64,000 nucleotides of DNA from Deltaproteobacteria bacterium (GTDB taxonomy: Bacteria; UBA10199; DSSB01; JACPFA01): assembly GCA_016183235.1 (NCBI GenBank), contig JACPFA010000033.1:1-64000 (forward strand), given 5' to 3'. This document shows positions 8,304 through 17,802 of this stretch, piece by piece. Position numbers and translations under genes: made by a program. The notes below the pieces were generated by a model. It searched no databases, was not told the DNA's origin, and saw nothing but the letters and a program-made list of their open reading frames with translations. Position 1 is the stretch's first letter. Every line of letters starts with the position of its first letter.

Positions 8304-9136
8304 AAATGAGCTTTCATCCATTTTAGCATATCTTCAAAGACCTCTTGTCTACCTATTTCGTTGAAAATCTCGTGGTAAAAACCCTCGTAAATTTTTATTT
8401 GTTTATCCTGGACTTTCAAGTCATGGTAAAATTCTTTTGTTGCCTCGGGGTCGCAAACTTGATCGGCTCCTCCGTGCATTAAGAACATGGGGTCTTGAAT
8501 TTTAGGAGCTAACTGCAAAATGGTTTCAAGATTGTCCAAAATAATTTGCGCCATGCGAAACGAGATCTTTTTTTCTACCAACTCATCTTCAATGTAAGCC
8601 CTTACCACTTCAGGGTCATGGCTTAAAAGCGTAGGGTCAATTTCATTATCTAAAGCAACCGTCGGTAACAAAAACGCAAGGTATTTTCCTAACCATTTTT
8701 TATAAGTGGGAATTTTAACCGCCAATCTTAAATTAGGCGAAGATATTAATGCCCCGGCTACTTGGCGAGGGTGGCTTGCCAAATAATTAATAGCCACCTG
8801 GCCCCCAAAACTATGGGCAACAAGAAAAACTTTTTTTTCTTTTTTCTTGGCTAATTGCACGATGGCATGCAAATCGTCGACAAGAGTTTGCATGCTAGGG
8901 GCATAAATTCTTGGGCCTTTGCTCTTGCCATGCCCGCGTTGATCATAAAAATAAATTGAAAAAGAAAATGACAAAAAATACCGCAAGGGGAATTGATAGC
9001 GGCTTGAATGTTCGCCAATGCCATGCACAAAGATAAGGCTCGCTTGGTTATTTTTTTTAAGATAGGTTTGAGTGTAAAGCTCAAGCCCATCTTGCATGTC
9101 ACAAAATTTCTCTAAGGGTTTTACTAAGGAGGCCAT
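8300..9136 (-). CDS. Alpha/beta hydrolase, monoacylglycerol lipase-like
   Basis: Cytoplasmic serine hydrolase of the Hydrolase_4 group (lysophospholipase/monoacylglycerol lipase). Motifs: HGIGEHSSRY (oxyanion region), YDQRGHGKSKGPR, nucleophile Ser in AHSFGG, an Asp in HGGADQVCDP and the His in GFYHEIFNE. It shares an ATGA overlap with pyrE, so the two form an operon although no metabolic link is obvious. Codons 1-5 are copied in inverse orientation about 180 nt upstream as the arm of a palindromic element. Confidence 0.87.
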   Translation of the reverse strand: MASLVKPLEKFCDMQDGLELYTQTYLKKNNQASLIFVHGIGEHSSRYQFPLRYFLSFSFSIYFYDQRGHGKSKGPRIYAPSMQTLVDDLHAIVQLAKKKEKKVFLVAHSFGGQVAINYLASHPRQVAGALISSPNLRLAVKIPTYKKWLGKYLAFLLPTVALDNEIDPTLLSHDPEVVRAYIEDELVEKKISFRMAQIILDNLETILQLAPKIQDPMFLMHGGADQVCDPEATKEFYHDLKVQDKQIKIYEGFYHEIFNEIGRQEVFEDMLKWMKAHL

Positions 9137-9326
9137 AGTCTACTATACATATGACACAGGATCATGAGCCGAGACAAGGAAGATGAGCAAAAAATCCGGA
9201 GGCGTAGCCTAAATGCGGAGCCTGCCCTGAGCACAAGCGAAGGGTTGACGGATTTTTTGTGAAATCTGACGCAGTCGCAGGCCATGAGCCGAAGTCAGAT
9301 GTGCAGTAGACTATGGCCTCCTTAGT
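9123..9326. repeat. Palindromic element whose arm copies the hydrolase start (core family A)
   Basis: Perfect 22-bp inverted arms at 9123-9144 and 9305-9326. The left arm contains the start codon and first codons of the hydrolase gene. The core (ATGAGCAAAAAATCCG, then AGGCGTAGCC, GAAATCTGACGCAGTCGCAG and GAGCCGAAG) closely matches the core at 59605-59695, where the arms are quite different. Confidence 0.9.
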
Positions 9327-9330
9327 TAAT

Positions 9331-10074
9331 TCATAGTGGCATCACCGCTGCTTTACTAACCCAACCCTCTACTCCTCCCGCTGTCTTAACCCACACCACT
9401 TCGCCCTCAATGCTCTTCAAACGAATCACTTGCCCTTCTTTTAATTGAGCTAAGCGATTGGATTGTTCTACCGGTTCTTCTCGCACCCAAGCGTCTTCTA
9501 GAACCACTGCACGGCTTATCATGTGACTGATGGCCGTTGTGATAAATAGAACCAAACTCATGGCATAAATAAAGAAACTACTCAGTAAAAAAATCTTGAG
9601 GCTACGCACTTTTTCCCAACGAAATAGGCAAAAATTCAAACCGATTAAAAAAGAACAAAGGGCTTGAAGATAAAGTGCCTCCGAATAATTGAGTTTAAGC
9701 CGATAAGTGTGGCCCATAACCCAATTGATTAAATTCTTTTCTTCGTTGCTACCTTTATTCATAATTTTATCTAAATGCTGCAAGTTATGGACAAGATAGG
9801 GGTTGCGGGGAAGCTCGCTTTGAGCTTTGAGCCAATACCCCTTGGCTAGGCCCAGTTTACCTAATCTAAAAAACCCATTGCCAATGTTATAATCAACGTA
9901 AGCGCCTCCCCAGCCCATTAATTTCAACTCTTGCCACTTATTAATGGCCTTTTCATAGTCCCCTTGTTGATAAAATTTTTGGGCCTCAGTGGCAAATTCC
10001 ATAGCGGTAAAGGCAAAGAGAGAAGATGGCAAACTGAAAAGAATAAAAAAACAAAGTAAGATTTTCTTTTTCAT
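9331..10074 (-). CDS. batE: BatE-like TPR and SH3b membrane protein
   Basis: Last gene of the Bat (aerotolerance) operon. It has a signal peptide (residues 1-21), TPR-like repeats around residues 25-100, two membrane helices near 130-180 and a C-terminal bacterial SH3 segment (VREEPVEQSNRLAQL ... GWVS). Bat proteins are thought to form a periplasm-facing complex linked to stress tolerance; the exact role of BatE is not known. A 220-nt stretch of repeats separates it from batD. Confidence 0.82.
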   Translation of the reverse strand: MKKKILLCFFILFSLPSSLFAFTAMEFATEAQKFYQQGDYEKAINKWQELKLMGWGGAYVDYNIGNGFFRLGKLGLAKGYWLKAQSELPRNPYLVHNLQHLDKIMNKGSNEEKNLINWVMGHTYRLKLNYSEALYLQALCSFLIGLNFCLFRWEKVRSLKIFLLSSFFIYAMSLVLFITTAISHMISRAVVLEDAWVREEPVEQSNRLAQLKEGQVIRLKSIEGEVVWVKTAGGVEGWVSKAAVMPL

Positions 10075-10107
10075 ATAACACCATCGCCACTACAAACCAG
10101 ACGTCCC

Positions 10108-10275
10108 TCTGTCATTGCGAGCCCAACGGGCGTGGCAATCCCATCGCTTAAACAGAGGAGATTGCTTCACCCTGCTGGGTTCGCAATGACAGAGAGCCCT
10201 CTGGTTTGCAATGACAGAGAGCCCTCTGGTTTGCAATGACAGAGGGCACTCTGGTTTGCAATGACAGAAGCCTTG
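10108..10275. repeat. GTCATTGCGA hairpin followed by three tandem copies of about 31 bp
   Basis: A TGTCATTGCGAGCCCAACGG / GGGTTCGCAATGACA hairpin (10112-10190) is followed by tandem units of about 31 bp reading GAGAGCCCTCTGGTTTGCAA-TGACA. It lies inside the Bat operon, between batD and batE, and may act as a processing or attenuation site; that role is inferred. Confidence 0.85.
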
Positions 10276-10295
10276 CCGAGATCGCAACAACACCT

Positions 10296-12173
10296 TTATG
10301 AAAGTTCTCTATCGATTCTTCGGATCATTTCCAAGGCTTTCTTTTTTAAAGCCTGAGCTGACAGGGCTTGCTGAATACCCCCAAACTGACTGTATTCTAA
10401 ATCGGCCAAAAACTGTTGAACCTCTTCTGCTAACTTTGAAGAAATTTTTTGTTGTTGTAAGATATTAAGGGTCTCTTCAAAGGTAAGGCTGGCGCCTACC
10501 AGCCCTAATTTATTACCCAAATAATCTCGCAACAGATAAAAGATTTGCCCATCGGCATCAGAGTCTAATTTTTGCAATTGTAACTTAGCCTGTCGATAGG
10601 CCCGGCTGCTCCGACGTTCGTTACGGGTTCGTTCCCGCCAAGCTTGGCTACGCCCATAACCCCAATAGGCTAATAAAAAGAGCGGTGCACCCCAAATCAA
10701 CACCAATGCCATAATTTTAAAAACCGATCGCTGGCCATGTATTGCAAGCAAAGGTTTAACCCCAACCACAGGGCTAATATCATTACGGTTGATCACTGGT
10801 TTTTCATCGGTGGTTTTATTTTCATGAATACCAGCGGTCACTAATTGTTCGGAGTTATTCCCTTCTAATATTTTTAGATTTAAAGGCATGCTCGATAACT
10901 CTTTATAGGTGCCTGCCTTAGGGTCAAAATATTCTAACTGAAAACTTGGGATTTGAACAATCCCTGCACTTTCTCCCACTAGGGCAAAATCGAAAATCTT
11001 TTTACCTTCATAACCTTGAGAGCCTTTATTAACTTCGATCTTAGGTTTATTTTCATAAAGTCGTAATCGTGGCGGTAATTCTAATTTTGGCAAAACGCCT
11101 TCGCGTAAATTCCCTTTACCTTGAATAACCACGGACAGGCTGGCTGTTTCCCCAACTTTGATCGTATCGACATTTAAAGAACTCTCGAGGGTAAACTCTC
11201 CTACCAAACCGGTAAAATGGGGCGGCGCGGGTGGAAGCTCTTTGACCTGAAGTGTAATTGGCGCTGTCTTAATGGTTTTGGGTTGAGTGAAAGAAGACAT
11301 GGAAGAGAAAAAAGGATCGGAAAAAATTTGATTGACCTGTTGAATCTGCAAACGAGCCACAATGGGATCAATCGTTAAAGTACCGGTTTTAGTGGGTTGA
11401 AGCAAATACTTCATTTCTGTGATGGCATAGCGAACCCCATCGATCGTTTGGGTATATTCTCGCTCTTTAACTAATTCTTCCGCTACCATATCTTTAAACC
11501 GAAAGGGCTCTAGTTGCCCTGAAGTGACTCGCACCGCAGAATACAAACGTAAGGTCAGAATAATATCTTCGCCCACATAAGGAGAAAGATTATTGACTTG
11601 AGCTTCGATGAATACCGGGCGCTGGGGTATTTTCATCACCGGTGGTTGTTGAGGAACGGTTGGCAAAATCGGATCCAAGCTAGGAAACCCGGGCATGACG
11701 GGGGGGCTCATGGGTTTTTTACGCCCGCCCTGACTAGCATTAACTTCTACCCAAACACTGTTGGTCGTATAAGATTTTCCATCGACTTGCAGAGTAATGG
11801 GCCCAATTTCAAATTTACCTTCTTTTAAGGGCAACAGTGTATATTGATAAACCTTCGATGCACGCATGACACCATTGACATAGCTTACTTCAGCACTTGC
11901 AAATTTCCCCACAATTTCAAAATTACCGCGGGGAGGAATATCTGGCTCACCCACATCTTGCCCACTTTCCACTCGAACGACCAAGGTGAACTCTTGGTCT
12001 AAGCCCACGACTGAATCGCTCACTTCTGCGGATACCTGAACATTGGGGGCAGCCCAAGTGATAGTTGGGAATAAAAGGCAGACGAAGAAAGAGATAAAAT
12101 GGAAGATTCGGAGTTTATCCAGAGCGAAGCGAAGGACCTCTGGACTCAGAATGACATTAATAACTTCTTTCAC
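10296..12173 (-). CDS. batD: BatD family protein
   Basis: Large periplasmic protein of the Bat operon (625 residues). A hydrophobic export segment lies near residues 24-41, followed by repeated Ig-like beta domains with the BatD family's motifs (PFRFKDMVAEELVKEREYTQ region), one membrane helix near 495-515 and a cytoplasmic C-terminal helical domain. Its ATG overlaps the batC TGA as ATGA. Residues about 6-22 (NVILSPEVLRFALDKLRI) are encoded by a GTCATTCTGA-type intergenic repeat that has been absorbed into the coding region. Confidence 0.86.
   Translation of the reverse strand: MKEVINVILSPEVLRFALDKLRIFHFISFFVCLLFPTITWAAPNVQVSAEVSDSVVGLDQEFTLVVRVESGQDVGEPDIPPRGNFEIVGKFASAEVSYVNGVMRASKVYQYTLLPLKEGKFEIGPITLQVDGKSYTTNSVWVEVNASQGGRKKPMSPPVMPGFPSLDPILPTVPQQPPVMKIPQRPVFIEAQVNNLSPYVGEDIILTLRLYSAVRVTSGQLEPFRFKDMVAEELVKEREYTQTIDGVRYAITEMKYLLQPTKTGTLTIDPIVARLQIQQVNQIFSDPFFSSMSSFTQPKTIKTAPITLQVKELPPAPPHFTGLVGEFTLESSLNVDTIKVGETASLSVVIQGKGNLREGVLPKLELPPRLRLYENKPKIEVNKGSQGYEGKKIFDFALVGESAGIVQIPSFQLEYFDPKAGTYKELSSMPLNLKILEGNNSEQLVTAGIHENKTTDEKPVINRNDISPVVGVKPLLAIHGQRSVFKIMALVLIWGAPLFLLAYWGYGRSQAWRERTRNERRSSRAYRQAKLQLQKLDSDADGQIFYLLRDYLGNKLGLVGASLTFEETLNILQQQKISSKLAEEVQQFLADLEYSQFGGIQQALSAQALKKKALEMIRRIDRELS
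12099..12160. repeat. GTCATTCTGA-type repeat inside the batD 5' coding region
   Basis: The sequence AAGATTCGGAGTTTATCCAG ... AGAATGACATT resembles the hairpin repeat at 7571-7660 and the 59425-59465 tail. It is translated in frame as the batD N-terminus just ahead of the export signal. Confidence 0.7.
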
Positions 12174-13138
12174 CAGTCTTTCTCCGGGTGTTGGGTTGCT
12201 CCATAGCTCTCATTCATCTGTGCATTTAAAATTTGGCCCGCATGATCTTCAATCATATTTAACCAACGTTCGGCTTCTTTGGCTTGAGGTGATAATTCTT
12301 GCTGGTTTTGAGTGACAGGGTTTTTGGAATTTTGTTCAGATTGTTTGGGTTGGTTTTTAGCAGTAACATCGCCCGATAAATCTGGGTCGTTTTGCTGATC
12401 GCCAGAATTATTTTGCTTGGGATCTTTTTGCTGGGGTTGACCTGATTGATTTTGTTGTTGATCAAAATTTTCGTTTTTGGCTTCGGAGCCTGATTGGTTC
12501 TGTTTAGCCTGACTATTTTGCTGCTCTGGTTGTTGCTGCTGTTGATCTTGTTGGTTTTGATTTTGTTGATCCTGGTTTTCGGATTGTTGCTCACTTTGTT
12601 CCTGCCCTTGTTTACCTTGCGACCCATCTTTGGCAGATTGTTCACTTTTATTTTCCCCCTGCTGATCGTTTTTTTGCTGGCTATCTTGATTTTGTTTTTG
12701 CTGTTGCAGTTTTCGTTTCACAAACTCTAAATTGAATTTGGCCTCTACATCATTGGGGTCTAATTGCAAGGCGGCTTCATAGTCCTTCACCGCTTCTGGC
12801 AACTGCTCCATGCGATAATGGGTGTTGCCTAAATTATAAAAGGCCTTTTCTTTTAATTCAGTTTTTTTGGATTGAGCTGCGATCTGAAAATTTTTTAAGG
12901 CTTCAGGATAATTCTTTTGTTGGTATTGCGACAAACCCAAATTGTAATAAGAATCAAAGGCCCGCATGTCTTTAGCGGCTGCTTTAAAACGATCTTCGGC
13001 TGTTTTATAGCGTTTGTCTTCGTAGGCCTGCTGCCCTTGAAATTCTTTTAAAAACCCCAAGGGGGTAGCACCCACTTTTTGTGGCATAATAGCGATACTC
13101 AGCAATAGCATGGCGTTTATGACAAGGGTGCTTTTCAC
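12170..13138 (-). CDS. batC: BatC-like TPR protein with a long Gln/Asn-rich region
   Basis: 322 residues from the GTG at 13138, which overlaps the batB TGA as GTGA; the longer frame from 13231 would run far into batB. It has a signal or membrane segment (residues 1-25), three TPR units (about 25-140) and a low-complexity Q/N/K/S-rich stretch of about 150 residues (12270-12720). BatC is thought to scaffold the Bat complex in the periplasm. The Q/N-rich region is unusually long and is prone to length variation. Confidence 0.8.
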   Translation of the reverse strand: MKSTLVINAMLLLSIAIMPQKVGATPLGFLKEFQGQQAYEDKRYKTAEDRFKAAAKDMRAFDSYYNLGLSQYQQKNYPEALKNFQIAAQSKKTELKEKAFYNLGNTHYRMEQLPEAVKDYEAALQLDPNDVEAKFNLEFVKRKLQQQKQNQDSQQKNDQQGENKSEQSAKDGSQGKQGQEQSEQQSENQDQQNQNQQDQQQQQPEQQNSQAKQNQSGSEAKNENFDQQQNQSGQPQQKDPKQNNSGDQQNDPDLSGDVTAKNQPKQSEQNSKNPVTQNQQELSPQAKEAERWLNMIEDHAGQILNAQMNESYGATQHPEKDW

Positions 13139-14130
13139 AGCCGCTTCCTTCCTGCTAAAAAGGCCAAGACACGTTCTAATCCAAAAAAGAACCCAGCAAG
13201 TGCTAAGGGGTAACGATAGCGACTCACCCAAAGCTTCTTTTTACTCGAAGCAATCTCGGACGCTTCTAATTCGCGACGGATCCCTTTCAAATATAACTCC
13301 TCAAGATCGGCCCGCGCGATAAGCGAACGCACATAGGCCCCCCCGGTCTTTAAGGCTATTTCTTGCAAATGTGCCTCATTCAGGCGACTCACCACCATAT
13401 TACCGCCACGATCCATTTTAAAACCCCCTTCGGGCAAGGGTATAGGGGCGCCCTGTTGGGTACCTATGCCCATGACATAAAGACGTATAGACTCTTGCTT
13501 AAGTTTTAGTAAGCTCAGCTCGAGCCCTGCACTATGATCTTCGCCATCGGTAAAGAGCAAAATAGCCTTATTTCGGCCCTTTTCTTCAAAAACTCTCCCA
13601 GCCAATTCAAGGGCACCTTTAAAATCAGTACCTTGCACACTCAAAGACTTAGGCGAAAGCTCATCAACAAATAGCCGCAACGCGCTATAATCGGTGGTTA
13701 GCGGGCTTTGCAAAATCGCCCTTCCAGCAAAAAGAATGAGCCCCACCCGATCGCCCTGCAACATATCGAACAAATCTTTGAGTTTGCGCCGCAAATGCTC
13801 AAGCCGATTGGGAGAAATATCTTGCGCTAACATCGACTCCGAAACATCGACTAAGAGCAACAGATCGATCCCCCGCCTCTTCACCACTTCTTCTTTCGTG
13901 CCCCACTGCGGTTCCATTAAAGTCACGATTAAAAAAACTGCAGTTAAAAATAAACTCAAAGACGAAAACAGCAGGAAGCTCGGGCGAAACCCAGGGAGAA
14001 TTTTAGGATAGAGGCGATCGCCCAAGCCCTGCAAGCGATGCAAAACTTTGCGATAACGATAAACGAACAAAAACAATAAGCCAAAGGCCAAAAATATTAA
14101 AAAAATATAATTAGGATGATTAAATCGCAT
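13135..14130 (-). CDS. batB: BatB: von Willebrand factor A membrane protein
   Basis: VWA-domain protein with two N-terminal membrane helices and a C-terminal helix. The metal-ion adhesion site is intact: DVSESM (D-x-S-x-S) near residue 92, a Thr in PLTTDYSAL and the Asp in LFTDGEDHS. Found directly after batA with a 2-nt gap. Acts at the inner membrane, probably as a partner of BatA and the MoxR ATPase. Confidence 0.9.
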   Translation of the reverse strand: MRFNHPNYIFLIFLAFGLLFLFVYRYRKVLHRLQGLGDRLYPKILPGFRPSFLLFSSLSLFLTAVFLIVTLMEPQWGTKEEVVKRRGIDLLLLVDVSESMLAQDISPNRLEHLRRKLKDLFDMLQGDRVGLILFAGRAILQSPLTTDYSALRLFVDELSPKSLSVQGTDFKGALELAGRVFEEKGRNKAILLFTDGEDHSAGLELSLLKLKQESIRLYVMGIGTQQGAPIPLPEGGFKMDRGGNMVVSRLNEAHLQEIALKTGGAYVRSLIARADLEELYLKGIRRELEASEIASSKKKLWVSRYRYPLALAGFFFGLERVLAFLAGRKRL

Positions 14131-14132
14131 TT

Positions 14133-15140
14133 TTAAGGCTCCACCGTTTTAATCCAAAAAGCGACAATGCATCCATAAAGCAGCAAACCCAAAAGACTTG
14201 CCCCCACGAGGAAAGGAAACAACTCGGTTACAACTTCATATTGTTTAACTTTAACTTCGGTTTTTTCCATTTTATCGATGGTGGCGTAAATAGATTGAAG
14301 TTTTTTGGTATCGGTAGCGAAAAAATATTCTCCTCCTGTGATTTGTGCGATCTGCTTTAAAGATTCTTCATCAAAATCCATTTTCACGCGCACCAACCGA
14401 TCCCCAAAAGGAGAGCGTTGCATAATAGGAACTAACCCCTCGGTCGCCACTCCAATCGTATAAACTTTGATAGCTAAGGCCTTGGCTAACTCTGCTGCCT
14501 TGAGCGGTGGAATCATACCGGCATTGTTTTTGCCATCGGTTAGCAAAACAATAACCTTAGATTTACTTGAGCTGTCTTTTAACCGTTTAACCGCTAGGGC
14601 TAGCCCATCGCCAATGGCCGTGGCTTCACCGGCAATACCCACTTTAATTTTAGTTACAAATTGTGTCAGCACATCATAATCTAAGGTCAAGGGGCTTTGG
14701 GTGTAAGCCAGATCGCCAAATACCACCATGCCAATGCGATCGGATAAGCGATTGCGAATAAAATCCGTGACCACTTTTTTCACAACGGTTAAACGGTTCA
14801 CAGGTTTACCCCCCAACTCGAAATCAAGTGCATCCATGCTCCCGCTGGCATCGATCACTAACACAAGATCAATCCCCTCCGTTTCGATTTCGGTTGAACG
14901 AGTGCCCCACTGGGGGCGAGCAAAACCCAAAAAACATAAAAACAAACTCAAAAACAAAATGGCTTTAGGCAACAAGGCGCGCAGCCGGTCTTGCCACCCT
15001 ACAAAAGACGACAAATAAGTTGCCAAAGGAAAGTTTAAAACAACTTTGCGCCTCAACCAGCGAGGCAAAAAGATAAGCCCCAAAGGAATGAACAGCAAAA
15101 GCAATAACCAAGGCGAATCCAAACGAAAAAAATATTTCAT
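14133..15140 (-). CDS. batA: BatA: von Willebrand factor A membrane protein
   Basis: VWA-domain membrane protein of 335 residues, paralogue of the next gene. MIDAS residues are present in LVIDASGSMD (near residue 93), SPLTLDYDV and LLTDGKNNAG. Membrane helices occur at residues 9-27, 55-75 and near the C-terminus. The ATG overlaps the upstream TGA (ATGA). Role inferred from the Bat operon. Confidence 0.9.
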   Translation of the reverse strand: MKYFFRLDSPWLLLLLFIPLGLIFLPRWLRRKVVLNFPLATYLSSFVGWQDRLRALLPKAILFLSLFLCFLGFARPQWGTRSTEIETEGIDLVLVIDASGSMDALDFELGGKPVNRLTVVKKVVTDFIRNRLSDRIGMVVFGDLAYTQSPLTLDYDVLTQFVTKIKVGIAGEATAIGDGLALAVKRLKDSSSKSKVIVLLTDGKNNAGMIPPLKAAELAKALAIKVYTIGVATEGLVPIMQRSPFGDRLVRVKMDFDEESLKQIAQITGGEYFFATDTKKLQSIYATIDKMEKTEVKVKQYEVVTELFPFLVGASLLGLLLYGCIVAFWIKTVEP

Positions 15141-15688
15141 GCGGCCTTACTCCCAACAACATTTTCAGGCGGCCGTACCGCAGTTTGCAAAATCATTCGT
15201 AAATGTTTGACCGAATTAAGTATTTCGTCTTTCGAGGGAAAATATTTGGCAAACTTGGCCATTTCAGAAACTTGAATAATGAAATTTAGCTGATTTTCTT
15301 TTTCTTTACCAAAGGGCAAAGTTGCTAGTTGGGCTTTTAATTCTCGTTCGGTTGCTTCAACGGCGGGAATCTTCCATTCTTCTTCTAAAAATCTGCGAAA
15401 GATTTCTGAAAATTCAAAATAAAACGGGCGGATTTGATTTTTTTCAAGGAGGCGCTTTGCCACCAACTGATCAAGGGCTATTAAGGCACGATCCATCGGT
15501 GACTGAGGAGGCATTAAAATCGGACGAGACTTTTTTAAATACTTAACAAGTTTCTTAAGCAAGAAAAACAAGAGCAGCCCAACCAAAAGCAGCCCGATCA
15601 AGTAAAGCCAAGTTAAATCCCACTTGAGTAGATCTTTGACCTCCAAGATGTCTTGCATTTCTTCAATAGTTTTAGGCAACAACCTCAT
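15137..15688 (-). CDS. DUF4381-like single-pass membrane protein of the Bat operon
   Basis: 183 residues with one membrane helix near 29-47 and a cytoplasmic helical domain resembling the DUF4381 proteins found between DUF58 and BatA genes. The family function is unknown; a link to MoxR/VWA complexes is inferred from invariant neighbourhood. A palindromic element separates it from the upstream DUF58 gene. Confidence 0.75.
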   Translation of the reverse strand: MRLLPKTIEEMQDILEVKDLLKWDLTWLYLIGLLLVGLLLFFLLKKLVKYLKKSRPILMPPQSPMDRALIALDQLVAKRLLEKNQIRPFYFEFSEIFRRFLEEEWKIPAVEATERELKAQLATLPFGKEKENQLNFIIQVSEMAKFAKYFPSKDEILNSVKHLRMILQTAVRPPENVVGSKAA

Positions 15689-15701
15689 ATACTAATTCCC
15701 T

Positions 15702-15847
15702 GGGACCTCTAAAAAGGGCCCAGATGCAAGGCGCCCGCAAAGACGCGACCGGAGCGTATATGGAAATACGTGAGGATCGCGGCTTTGCGGGCAATCCTTC
15801 GCTTGCGCTCTGGACAGGCTCTGCGGATGGGTCATTTTTAGAGGTCC
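15702..15847. repeat. Palindromic element with GGAGCGTATATGG loop (core family C)
   Basis: Outer arms GGGACCTCTAAAAA (15702-15715) and its complement (15834-15847). An inner stem GCCCGCAAAGACGCGA pairs with TCGCGGCTTTGCGGGC and closes a loop with GGAGCGTATATGGAAATACG. The loop motif is shared with 4791-4806 and more distantly with 58830-58840. It lies inside the Bat operon and could affect relative expression of the two halves. Confidence 0.88.
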
Positions 15848-15849
15848 CA

Positions 15850-16731
15850 TTAATACATTCTTTTTTCACGTAGGCGGAAGAACTTTAGTAGGGGATCAAT
15901 AAAATCTTTATTTTGATTAATGACCACACTATCCACCCCCACTCGATTAAAAAGTTTTTCCTTTTGTTTGAGTTGCGCTTGAGAAAATTCTAAAAATTTT
16001 TGGCGTATTTTTTTTTGAGTGGTATCCACGACGATTTCAAAACCCGTTTCGGGGTCTTGTAAATGCACCAACCCCAAAGGGGGTAATGATAATTCCGACA
16101 TATCGTAAAACAAGGCACAAATCACATCGTGCCGCTTGCCTGCCATGCCTAGGGCCTTTTCATAATCGGCGGCTTGAAAATCAGAAATGACAAAGCAAAT
16201 AGACCGGCGGGTTAAGACCTTGAGCAAGGTTTCAAGCGGAGGGTTTAAATCGGTCTGTCGATATTCAGGTTGAAAGGTAAGGATTTCTTTGATCACATGA
16301 TAAACATGGCTTTTGCCTTTTTTGGGGGGAATAAATTTTTCAACTCGATCGGTAAAAATCATTAATCCAACTTTATCGTTATTTTTAATCGCGGCAAAAG
16401 CCAGCAGGGCGGCTACTTCTGCAAAGGTTTCTTTTTTTAGGCGATTCTGGGTGCCATATTCACCCGAGGCGCTGGCATCGACTAAAAGCATCATGGTGAG
16501 TTGTCGTTCTTCACGAAAAATTTTGATGTGGGGCTTGTTGGTGCGAGCGGTGACATTCCAATCGATTGAGCGAATATCATCACCGGCTTGATATTCTCTT
16601 ACTTCTTCAAATTCGATCCCCTGCCCTCGAAAGCTACTTTTATATTCACCCGAAAAGATCTCGTTGGCCAAGTGATTGGTTTTGATGTGGAGTAATTTGA
16701 TTTTTTGTAAAACTTCTTTAGAAAGCATCAT
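15850..16731 (-). CDS. DUF58 protein (VWA-like), Bat operon
   Basis: 293-residue DUF58 protein with the family signature GxGIEFEEVREYQAGDDIR and WNVTART near residues 35-65, and a degenerate VWA metal site (LLVDASASGEYG). DUF58 proteins accompany MoxR ATPases and are thought to be their clients or adaptors. ATGA overlap with moxR upstream. Confidence 0.88.
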   Translation of the reverse strand: MMLSKEVLQKIKLLHIKTNHLANEIFSGEYKSSFRGQGIEFEEVREYQAGDDIRSIDWNVTARTNKPHIKIFREERQLTMMLLVDASASGEYGTQNRLKKETFAEVAALLAFAAIKNNDKVGLMIFTDRVEKFIPPKKGKSHVYHVIKEILTFQPEYRQTDLNPPLETLLKVLTRRSICFVISDFQAADYEKALGMAGKRHDVICALFYDMSELSLPPLGLVHLQDPETGFEIVVDTTQKKIRQKFLEFSQAQLKQKEKLFNRVGVDSVVINQNKDFIDPLLKFFRLREKRMY

Positions 16732-17720
16732 GGAACTTCGACATGGTCAAAGATTTTTTTAATCACATCGTCCGAAGTAAGCCCTTCGGCTTCGGCCTCG
16801 TAAGTAAGCAAGAGCCGGTGGCGCAGCACATCAAGGCCGACTTCTTTAACATCTTGCGGTGTCACAAAGGCCCTACCCTCTAAAAATGCATGGCAGCGGG
16901 CCGCTTGATAAAGATAAATGGAGGCACGCGGGGAGGCCCCGAATTGTAAATAATTTTCAATCCCAATTTTAAGCTTAGCCGGTTCGCGAGTACTAAAGAC
17001 CAATCGCACAATATATTCTTTAATTTTGGGATCCACATAAATACGGCCAATCACTTCCATAATGCGCTGCAATTTTTCGAGCGTAAAAAAGGCTTGCACT
17101 TGTTCAAAATTCTTTTCTAACTGGATGGCCCGATCCATGATGGCGATTTCTTCTTCAAAATTAGGGTAACTGACATGCAGTTTAAACATGAAGCGATCCA
17201 TTTGCGCTTCAGGCAACGGATAAGTCCCTTCTTGTTCAATGGGGTTTTGCGTTGCCAGTACAATAAAAGGAAACCCTAATTTAAAAGTTTGTTCACCGAT
17301 GGTGACCTGGCGCTCTTGCATGGCCTCAAGCAAGGCGCTTTGCACCTTAGCGGGCGCCCGATTGATTTCGTCGGCCAAAATAACATTGGCAAAAACCGGG
17401 CCTTTTTTAACCAAAAATTCCTGGTCTTTGGGATTATAAATCTGAGTTCCAATCACATCGGCGGGCAGTAAATCGGGGGTAAATTGAATCCGTTGAAACT
17501 TGGTGCCTAATACCTTGGCCAAGGTTTTTACCACCGTGGTTTTAGCCAGCCCCGGCACCCCTTCCACCAAGATGTGACCTTGCAAAAAGATCCCCATCAA
17601 TAGGCGTTCTATCATGTAACGCTGACCCACCACAACTTTGGCGACTTCTTCAACCGCACCAGCCAAAATCCCATGACATTCTTTAACGAGTAAGGTTGTT
17701 TTTTCGATTTCTGGATTCAT
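16728..17720 (-). CDS. moxR: MoxR-family AAA+ ATPase
   Basis: First gene of the Bat operon (330 residues). Walker A is the MoxR-type [10 protein letters not shown] near residue 57, Walker B is [10 protein letters not shown], with sensor [10 protein letters not shown] and a C-terminal lid domain. MoxR proteins act as chaperone-like ATPases that mature metal-site complexes with VWA partners, four of which or their relatives are encoded downstream. A strong ribosome site (AAGGAGGT) lies 8 nt before the ATG. Confidence 0.93.
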   Translation of the reverse strand: MNPEIEKTTLLVKECHGILAGAVEEVAKVVVGQRYMIERLLMGIFLQGHILVEGVPGLAKTTVVKTLAKVLGTKFQRIQFTPDLLPADVIGTQIYNPKDQEFLVKKGPVFANVILADEINRAPAKVQSALLEAMQERQVTIGEQTFKLGFPFIVLATQNPIEQEGTYPLPEAQMDRFMFKLHVSYPNFEEEIAIMDRAIQLEKNFEQVQAFFTLEKLQRIMEVIGRIYVDPKIKEYIVRLVFSTREPAKLKIGIENYLQFGASPRASIYLYQAARCHAFLEGRAFVTPQDVKEVGLDVLRHRLLLTYEAEAEGLTSDDVIKKIFDHVEVP

Positions 17721-17802
17721 TATCTTCGTACCTCCTTAAAAGTACCTTGAGTAGCATATACTACGTACTAAAGACAACGAAGGGTTTTTGGGTTTGGGAA
17801 AT

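Noticed and set aside
10090-10293. Possible small gene between batD and batE
   Set aside because: It consists of the hairpin and three tandem repeat copies.
12259-12645. 128-codon N/K-rich minus frame within batC
   Set aside because: An alternative frame of the Gln/Asn-rich low-complexity region; simple composition keeps several frames open.
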